NCBI GenBank assembly: GCA_018900995.1
Contig: JAHIFH010000012.1
Location: 1 to 47,373 of the forward strand
Origin: Patescibacteria group bacterium
GTDB lineage: Bacteria; Patescibacteriota; Microgenomatia; PFEM01; JAHIFH01
Length of the DNA stretch: 47,373 nucleotides
Direction of reading: 5' to 3'
The notes beneath the pieces are model-generated. The model had not been told where the DNA came from. It made no database searches and saw only the letters and a list, made by a program, of their open reading frames with translations. The stretch's first letter is position 1; each line of letters opens with the position of its first letter. Of the stretch, positions 42,607 through 47,373 are shown in pieces. The position numbers and the translations under genes were made by a program.

Positions 42607-43351
42607 ACTTACCTCTCCAGTCATTAATTTTAACCCGCAAGATCTCTAAAAGCATCTCTTTAGATTCTTTGATAAAGCTTCTTTGTTTTCCTACGGCAAC
42701 GTCTCTGTCTTCCCAGGCTACTGGCACCTCTTTGATTTTATAACCCAATTTTTCCGCCACATAAAGCATTTCTACATCCCAGGCTCCCACTCGCCAACCT
42801 TTGGCTTCTCTTGTTTGTTTAAATATTTGCATTTTTTTAAAAATCTCTTTGCCTGCTTTTTGACCAAAAACTTTGAAACCACATTGAGTATCAATGATAT
42901 TTCGGAGTAAAAGTGTTCTTCTAAAAAAGCGAAAACCCCAAGAAATGATTTTTCGGTACCAGGGAAAGTGCCTCCTTTCCTTACCTCGCGAGCCAATAAC
43001 CACGTCAAATCCTTTTTTGAACCAAGGCAGTAACTTTTCTATCTCAGAGGCTGGGGCTGACTGGTCCATATCAGTAAACAAAACAATCTCTCCTTTAGCT
43101 TTCGTTAGACCAGATTTAATCGCAAAGGGCTTACCCGCATGCTTATTTCTTAATAATTTAAAACGAGAATGATATTTAACGTATTTCTCAACTATTTTTA
43201 AACTAGCATCAGTGGAACCATCATCAGAAACAATCACCTCACTGGCGTAGTCTTGTTTCTTAAGATAATTTTCTATTTCTTCCAAAACCCCTCGTTTGAG
43301 GTTTCTTTCCTCATTGAACATTGGGATGATAACTGAAAGATAGGGTTTCAT
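42599..43351 (-). CDS. Alg5/DPG-synthase-like GT2 (polyprenyl-phosphate glucose/hexose synthase)
   Basis: 250 residues. YLSVIIPMFNEERNLKRG, EVIVSDDGSTDASL (38-51), LFTDMDQSAP (91-100, metal site) and IIDTQCGFKVFGQKAGKEIF; DxDxSAP and the TQCGFK motif are characteristic of dolichyl-phosphate glucose synthase (Alg5) relatives. No membrane helix. It should make the lipid-linked sugar used by the adjacent ArnT-like enzyme, whose ATG lies inside its last codons. The upstream gap of 22 bases holds no clear promoter. Confidence 0.87.
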   Translation of the reverse strand: MKPYLSVIIPMFNEERNLKRGVLEEIENYLKKQDYASEVIVSDDGSTDASLKIVEKYVKYHSRFKLLRNKHAGKPFAIKSGLTKAKGEIVLFTDMDQSAPASEIEKLLPWFKKGFDVVIGSRGKERRHFPWYRKIISWGFRFFRRTLLLRNIIDTQCGFKVFGQKAGKEIFKKMQIFKQTREAKGWRVGAWDVEMLYVAEKLGYKIKEVPVAWEDRDVAVGKQRSFIKESKEMLLEILRVKINDWRGKYD

Positions 43352-43373
43352 TTAATTATCCTCAATCTTTTCC

Positions 43374-44927
43374 TTATCGGCTATGGATTAAACGATAAAC
43401 TTCCACTCCTTCTAATTCCCACTTTTGCTCAATTTTTGACCAGCCAAAGTTGGCTATTTCTGCTGCAGGAGCTGTTGTCGGCTGACAGGGAAGTTTCTCG
43501 CAAATAACGAATAATTGTTCTGTGATCGTCTCTTCGGCGCGCAACGGCTCGATATCAGTGGGCGGAGTTCTCCATCTCTCCATAAAATAAGCATAGGCAG
43601 CTGGATAATTTCTTTCGGCAATCAATCCGAGATTAAATGGTTTTTCTTTAGCCTCATCAATAATAAAGCGGGCAATTTTCTGGGTTCGGCCTAACTGATT
43701 ATTAGGCTTATTTTTCAACGGACATTTTTGAAAAGAAAGAAAAACTAAGAAACACAAAGCAAGAATGACAATCACCTTTCCATAGACTCTTTTTTCCCAA
43801 ACTTGAGAAAGCACCCAACCCACTAAAAGGAAGGGAGCGGGAAAGAAGAAACCAAAATAATGGTCATAAATATGCTGTTTGTAATTGCCTAAGCCGAATA
43901 AACCGATTGTTAGCCAAACCAAAATCAAAATCAATTCCCGATTATCCTGCCAGATTTTTTGCCAATTTAGTTTTTTGTAATAACGCTCCGTACTGAAACC
44001 AGCTAATCCCAAAATCATTAGCAGCGCCAGCCAACTTCCATAGGTTTCGTTTTTACCGGCTATTAATCTCGTAGACACTTGAGAAACTAAATCCCAAAGA
44101 TTAGGAATGGCTTTGTAAACTTTCAAATTAACAGTGGTTTGGCGAACAGTAAAAAAGGTTTTAAAAGCTTGGAAATTAATGAAATTATGACGCAAATCAA
44201 ACCAAACCATGGGTGCTATTGTAAGGATACTAAAGATAAGAATACAGTAGATTGTGTATCGTATTAGTGATTTAAGCCTTGATTTTTTCTTAAAAACATT
44301 TTTGAAAGCCAAAAGCCAAAAAATTGAGACTGTTGGAATTAAAAGCAAGCCCAAATAATGGGATTGAAGAGCAAAAGAAAGAGCAATACCGACAATGGGA
44401 ATCCACCAATATTTTTTCTTAACCCAAAATTGATAAATACCATAAATGGTTAAAAGAGCAAAGAAAGGCATAATATTGGGATTCCAAGAAGAACGAGAAT
44501 AAATAATCACTACTGGGGCAAGAGCATAAAGAAAAGCAGCTATTAAACCAGCTTGTTTATCAAACCACTCTCGTCCCACCCACCAAACAAATCCGACCGT
44601 TACCACACCTAGAAACGCCACCATTGCTGACGGCCCAACGGGTGATAAACCAAACAACAAAAACCAGGGTAAAGCAAAATAATAATACAAAGGCCCCAAA
44701 TACATATTGCCAATTGAAGTCACCGGTCCGATTAAAACAAACTTCCCTTTTCTTATCATCCTTAGCCAAACCAAAGCATCTCGCCCTTCATCGCCTAAAA
44801 AAGTCATGTATTCAGGCAAACGATAAAAACGGAGGAAAGCAGCCACAAAAAGAACTAAAGACAAAAGAATAGCTTCGGTCCGATTGGCTTCTATAAACTC
44901 GGTTACTTTCTTTTTTATCTCTTTCAT
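43374..44927 (-). CDS. ArnT-like GT-C glycosyltransferase
   Basis: 517 residues. Loop 1: MTFLGDEGRDALVWLRMI (acidic pair 46-47), KFVLIGPVTSIGNMYLGPLY, then YSRSSWNPNIMPFF. LIGP and WNPN ally it with 30498-31943. About ten helices, then a soluble tail with YAYFMERWRTPPTDIEPL and ICEKLPCQP (two Cys, possible disulfide). It should act outside the membrane with a polyprenyl-phosphate donor; the DPM-like gene just upstream overlaps it by 4 bases (ATGA), so a coupled donor-synthase/transferase pair is likely. Confidence 0.87.
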   Translation of the reverse strand: MKEIKKKVTEFIEANRTEAILLSLVLFVAAFLRFYRLPEYMTFLGDEGRDALVWLRMIRKGKFVLIGPVTSIGNMYLGPLYYYFALPWFLLFGLSPVGPSAMVAFLGVVTVGFVWWVGREWFDKQAGLIAAFLYALAPVVIIYSRSSWNPNIMPFFALLTIYGIYQFWVKKKYWWIPIVGIALSFALQSHYLGLLLIPTVSIFWLLAFKNVFKKKSRLKSLIRYTIYCILIFSILTIAPMVWFDLRHNFINFQAFKTFFTVRQTTVNLKVYKAIPNLWDLVSQVSTRLIAGKNETYGSWLALLMILGLAGFSTERYYKKLNWQKIWQDNRELILILVWLTIGLFGLGNYKQHIYDHYFGFFFPAPFLLVGWVLSQVWEKRVYGKVIVILALCFLVFLSFQKCPLKNKPNNQLGRTQKIARFIIDEAKEKPFNLGLIAERNYPAAYAYFMERWRTPPTDIEPLRAEETITEQLFVICEKLPCQPTTAPAAEIANFGWSKIEQKWELEGVEVYRLIHSR

Positions 44928-45640
44928 CTCTTTTTCAATTTTCGGTAAAAACGTAAAAGATCAACATAGCCACTAAGAGCGACTTTTAGAGTGATGCCCG
45001 TCGCTTGGCCAGCTTTTCGCGGGTAGTGATGAACTCCAACCTGGCTAATCTTAAATCCCTCTTTTTTAGCTTTAACTAAAAGCTCGGTAGTGATAAACGG
45101 TCCCCGCTCAGCTTCGAGCCGAGGAATTTTATCAATTACTTTTTTACTAATAAGCTTAAATCCGCAGTCAATATCCCTAGCTCTAAGTCCAAAAAGAAGA
45201 AAAACAGGCAACTCCCAAAGAATTTTTGAAATTAAAATCCGATAAAAAGGTTCCGCCCTTTTAAGATAATAGCCAATCACCAAATCTGCTTTAGACTGGT
45301 GTTGTTCTTTAATAAATTTTGTGATTTCGGAAAAGTCAAATTGACCATCGGCGTCGGTGAAAGCAATCAATTCATATCGAGCATTGTAAACGCCACTTTT
45401 AATGGTTGCGCCATAGCCTCGATTTGGGGTATGGGTAATCATCTTGATTCGTGGTTCTTTTTTGATTAATTCCTCAACAATCTCGCCGGTCTTATCAGTT
45501 GAGCCATCATCAATAACAATAATCTCCCATTTCTTAGCTACCTTAGGAAGGATTTTAATGGCTTTAGTTACCGTTGTTTTAATATTGTCTTCTTCGTTGT
45601 AAGCCGGAAAGAAAACCGAAAGCTCCTTCACCTTCTCCAT
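44924..45640 (-). CDS. DPM1-like GT2 (polyprenyl-phosphate mannose/hexose synthase)
   Basis: 238 residues. ELSVFFPAYNEEDNIKTTV, EIIVIDDGSTDKT (39-51), RGYGATIKSGVYNARYE, FTDADGQFDF (94-103, metal site) and DIDCGFKLISKKV, the order of DPM-synthase-like GT2 enzymes. No membrane segment. First gene of the 20-kb leftward run: the ATG has AAAGGA about eight bases upstream and an extended -10 (TGCTATAAT) further up. Its position ahead of an ArnT-like transferase supports a donor-supply role. Confidence 0.87.
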   Translation of the reverse strand: MEKVKELSVFFPAYNEEDNIKTTVTKAIKILPKVAKKWEIIVIDDGSTDKTGEIVEELIKKEPRIKMITHTPNRGYGATIKSGVYNARYELIAFTDADGQFDFSEITKFIKEQHQSKADLVIGYYLKRAEPFYRILISKILWELPVFLLFGLRARDIDCGFKLISKKVIDKIPRLEAERGPFITTELLVKAKKEGFKISQVGVHHYPRKAGQATGITLKVALSGYVDLLRFYRKLKKR

Positions 45641-45658
45641 AATTTTCCTTTCAGTTAA

Positions 45659-45667
45659 ATTATAGCA
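45659..45667 (-). promoter_or_regulatory. Extended -10 promoter (TGCTATAAT) of the leftward 20-kb gene run
   Basis: The minus strand reads TGCTATAAT, a perfect extended -10, about 18 bases before the ATG at 45640, with AAAGGA in between. It lies at the head of 16 mostly overlapping genes. No strong -35, which an extended -10 does not require. Confidence 0.6.
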
Positions 45668-45683
45668 GAAGGAGGATATTTTG

Positions 45684-45692
45684 TGCTATGAT
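45684..45692 (+). promoter_or_regulatory. Extended -10-like motif (TGCTATGAT) at the start of the rightward PIG-V-like gene
   Basis: TGCTATGAT overlaps the annotated first ATG (45688). If used as -10, the transcript would begin near 45699, at the in-frame ATG 45700, giving a leaderless message. On the other hand AAGGAGGA at 45669-45676 is a strong Shine-Dalgarno for the ATG at 45688 if transcription starts further upstream. The two readings conflict. Confidence 0.35.
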
Positions 45693-46890
45693 GATAGTGA
45701 TGAAGGCAATTCAAAAATCCTGGCGAGATCTCCTGATTATCTGCCTTGTTTCCTTGGGCGCCACCGCCCTCATTTGGTTACCTTTTTTTCTTAGATTAAC
45801 GAGTTTTTGGAAAATTTCTTTACCAGCTGAAGGCATGGCAACAATAATGAAGAACTTTGATGGACTTTATTATGTTGTTATTGCCAAATCTCTTTATAAT
45901 CCCGAAATTATCAAAAATCTTGTCCCCTTTAATTTGCCAGCGATTTATTATGCCGCTCATTTTCCTCTTTATCCTTTACTAATTAAAATTGGTGGATTGG
46001 TCGTTAACCACACTTGGTCTATGCTTTCGATTAGTGTGATTGCTTCTTTGCTTTCAGCTATTGTTTTTTATCTTTTTCTCAAAGAGTTTAAACTCTCCAA
46101 GGACCCACTATGGCTAACAATCATTTATCTTCTCTTCCCCGCCCGCTGGTTAATTGTTCGCTCAGTTGGCTCACCTGAGTCTTTGTTTATGCTCTTTTTA
46201 CTAACTTCCTTTTATTATTTTAAAAAGAAAAACTACTTGTTCGCCGGTGGCTTTGGGGCTTTAGCCCAACTAACCAAACCCCCTGGTATTCTTCTTTTTG
46301 TTGCCTATGCTATTTATCTTTTTTGGCAAGAATCTAAGGAAACTTGGTTTACTCGTTTAGCCCAAGTATTTCGTTTATCTCGTCCAACTTGGCTAGCTCA
46401 ATTAACTAAAAAGGTTTATCCTCTCCTTTTAATCCCCTTAGCCTCAATAGGCGTCTGCCTATACTATTTATATATATACGGCGATTTCTTTGCCTATTTC
46501 CATTCTGGCGACAATATCCACCTTTTTTGGCCTCCACTTCAAGTTTTTAATGCCGCTGCTGCTTGGGTAGGAACTTATTGGCTTGAAGAAGTAATTTATG
46601 TTTATCTTTTGGGGATTTTGGGAGTGATTTATTTATTCAAACAGAAACGCTATGATTTAGGAATTTTTGCCGCTATCTTTTATTACACCATTCTTTTCAT
46701 TTCTCATCGCGATATCAGTCGCTACAGTTTACCCATGCTGCCTTTTATTTTAATTGCTTTTGATAAATTCTTGGTCAGGAAAGAATTCAAAATTGCTTTT
46801 GCCGTCATTCTCTTACCAATTTATCTTTATGTCATCAACTTCATTGCCGGGAATACTTTAGCTATCGCTGACTGGGCGCCTTTTCTTTAG
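45688..46890 (+). CDS. PIG-V-like GT-C mannosyltransferase
   Basis: 400 residues, about ten helices. Outside loop 1 has IMKNFDGLYYVVIAKSLY (53-70), with the Asp-Gly pair, then AAHFPLYPLLIKIGG; these align with ANFDGIHYLDIARKGY and FFPLYPKLIKAL in 9271-10584. LLFPARWLIVRSVGSPESLFM resembles the PIG-V helix with TESLF. It should be an extracytoplasmic transferase using polyprenyl-phosphate mannose or similar. Start uncertain between 45688 and 45700 (codon 5). Its TAG stop lies in the first of two palindromes shared with the convergent GtrA-like gene. Confidence 0.78.
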   Translation: MMIVMKAIQKSWRDLLIICLVSLGATALIWLPFFLRLTSFWKISLPAEGMATIMKNFDGLYYVVIAKSLYNPEIIKNLVPFNLPAIYYAAHFPLYPLLIKIGGLVVNHTWSMLSISVIASLLSAIVFYLFLKEFKLSKDPLWLTIIYLLFPARWLIVRSVGSPESLFMLFLLTSFYYFKKKNYLFAGGFGALAQLTKPPGILLFVAYAIYLFWQESKETWFTRLAQVFRLSRPTWLAQLTKKVYPLLLIPLASIGVCLYYLYIYGDFFAYFHSGDNIHLFWPPLQVFNAAAAWVGTYWLEEVIYVYLLGILGVIYLFKQKRYDLGIFAAIFYYTILFISHRDISRYSLPMLPFILIAFDKFLVRKEFKIAFAVILLPIYLYVINFIAGNTLAIADWAPFL

Positions 46891-46925
46891 CCCGTTCAAC
46901 GGGCTGTAAGTGCGTTTAACGCACT
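46889..46925. repeat. Two short palindromes between convergent genes, overlapping both stop codons
   Basis: AGCCCGTT-C-AACGGGCT (46889-46905) and AGTGCGTT-T-AACGCACT (46909-46925) share the centre GTT(C/T)AAC. The TAG of the rightward gene lies at the left edge of the first, the TAG of the leftward gene at the right edge of the second. Neither has a T-run. Possible 3' mRNA stabilisers or Rho-independent-like barriers acting both ways. Confidence 0.7.
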
Positions 46926-47373
46926 AGCCAGCCCTTTCCTGAAACCAGCCGAAGAGTTTTGATTTTCTGGTTTTCCAAATAAAAGTGGTGTACATGAAAA
47001 AGTTATAGGGCAAGACAAGGAAGCCGATGGCGAAAATCAATAGAATTTGTCGCCACTGGTCGCCAAAGAAAGCTGTACCAACCCAAACAACAATAGTTTG
47101 AATAATTAAAGCGCCCAAAGAAGTAAAATTGAACTGGAGAAATTTATAGGGAATCCGAGTCCAGGAGATAATTTTCTTCTCCGCAAAAGTCCAGATATTA
47201 TTAAGAATAAAGTTATTAATAATGGCTAATTCGGTAGCGACAGCTGTCGCTGGTCCCGGTGATAATCCAGCGCGATAAAATACTTCGAGACCAACGGCAT
47301 TAACAATGTAACCAATAAACCCAACCACAGCAAATTTCATAAATTGTTGGGTTTTCGGATCTTGGAGTCGCAA
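46924..47373 (-). CDS. GtrA-like membrane protein, possibly cut by window edge
   Basis: The reading frame is open to the right edge; the codon there is TTG and may not be the true start. An internal ATG at 47340 would give 138 residues, a normal GtrA length. Four helices are seen: FMKFAVVGFIGYIVNAVGLE, a segment with TELAIINNFILNNIWTF (the NF.L.r.WTF hallmark of GtrA), an LGALIIQTIVVWVGTAFF helix and a last helix with FLVLPYNFFMYTTFIW. GtrA-type proteins are proposed to move polyprenyl-phosphate sugars across the membrane, fitting the DPM/DPG synthases and GT-C enzymes nearby. It could also be the tail of a GT2-GtrA fusion. Confidence 0.8.
   Translation of the reverse strand: MRLQDPKTQQFMKFAVVGFIGYIVNAVGLEVFYRAGLSPGPATAVATELAIINNFILNNIWTFAEKKIISWTRIPYKFLQFNFTSLGALIIQTIVVWVGTAFFGDQWRQILLIFAIGFLVLPYNFFMYTTFIWKTRKSKLFGWFQERAG

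Overview
The window is AT-rich and very tightly packed. No gap between genes exceeds about 120 bases, many neighbours overlap by 4 bases (ATGA or GTGA), and no rRNA, tRNA, IS element or CRISPR array was found. TGA is used as a normal stop. The compact layout, the large number of membrane (GT-C) glycosyltransferases and the in-frame heptamer repeats suggest a Candidate Phyla Radiation (Patescibacteria) genome, perhaps of the Microgenomates type. That placement is inference, because no phylogenetic marker gene is present.

Layout. Bases 1-5008 (leftward) hold a partial NAD-sugar epimerase, a GT2, a broken GT2, a membrane hydrolase-like protein, a NYN-domain protein, a radical SAM protein and an unknown protein. 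The gaps here contain two plus-strand promoter + hairpin + T-run cassettes that look like tiny RNAs. Bases 5060-6178 (rightward) encode an MFS-like transporter. Bases 6167-20550 are a leftward run of 12 genes: a GT87-like enzyme, a small membrane-anchored protein, three ArnT/PMT-like enzymes, a GTPase-SIS fusion, WaaE-like GT2, GT4, PIG-V-like GT-C, flippase, polyprenyl-phosphate-sugar-synthase-like GT2 and a further GT2. Bases 20551-20669 are a divergent promoter region with two 42-nt hairpin repeats. Bases 20670-25724 (rightward) hold three more ArnT/PMT-like proteins. Bases 25711-45640 are a leftward run of 16 genes: GT2s, methyltransferase, GT87-like, GT4, a second flippase, two PTPS-related membrane proteins, ArnT-like enzymes and two DPM/DPG-like synthases. 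Bases 45688-46890 (rightward) encode a PIG-V-like GT-C, facing a GtrA-like protein cut by the right edge.

Working model (inference): this is a surface-glycan factory. GT2 synthases of the DPM/DPG type charge polyprenyl phosphate with sugars, GtrA and the Wzx-like flippases move lipid-linked sugars outward, and about sixteen GT-C enzymes transfer them outside the membrane. Cytoplasmic GT2 and GT4 enzymes build the chain. No clear Wzy polymerase or oligosaccharyltransferase was recognised.

The most unusual items are: (1) a circularly permuted GTPase fused to a MurQ-like SIS domain (12464-13609); (2) heptanucleotide repeats inserted in frame inside seven genes, two of which share a composite core; (3) two similar promoter-terminator mini-cassettes at 2016-2087 and 2661-2738; (4) tandem 42-nt repeats whose hairpin shows compensatory changes; (5) a six-copy tetranucleotide tract inside a flippase gene; and (6) a palindromic element read through as protein in a mannosyltransferase-like gene.
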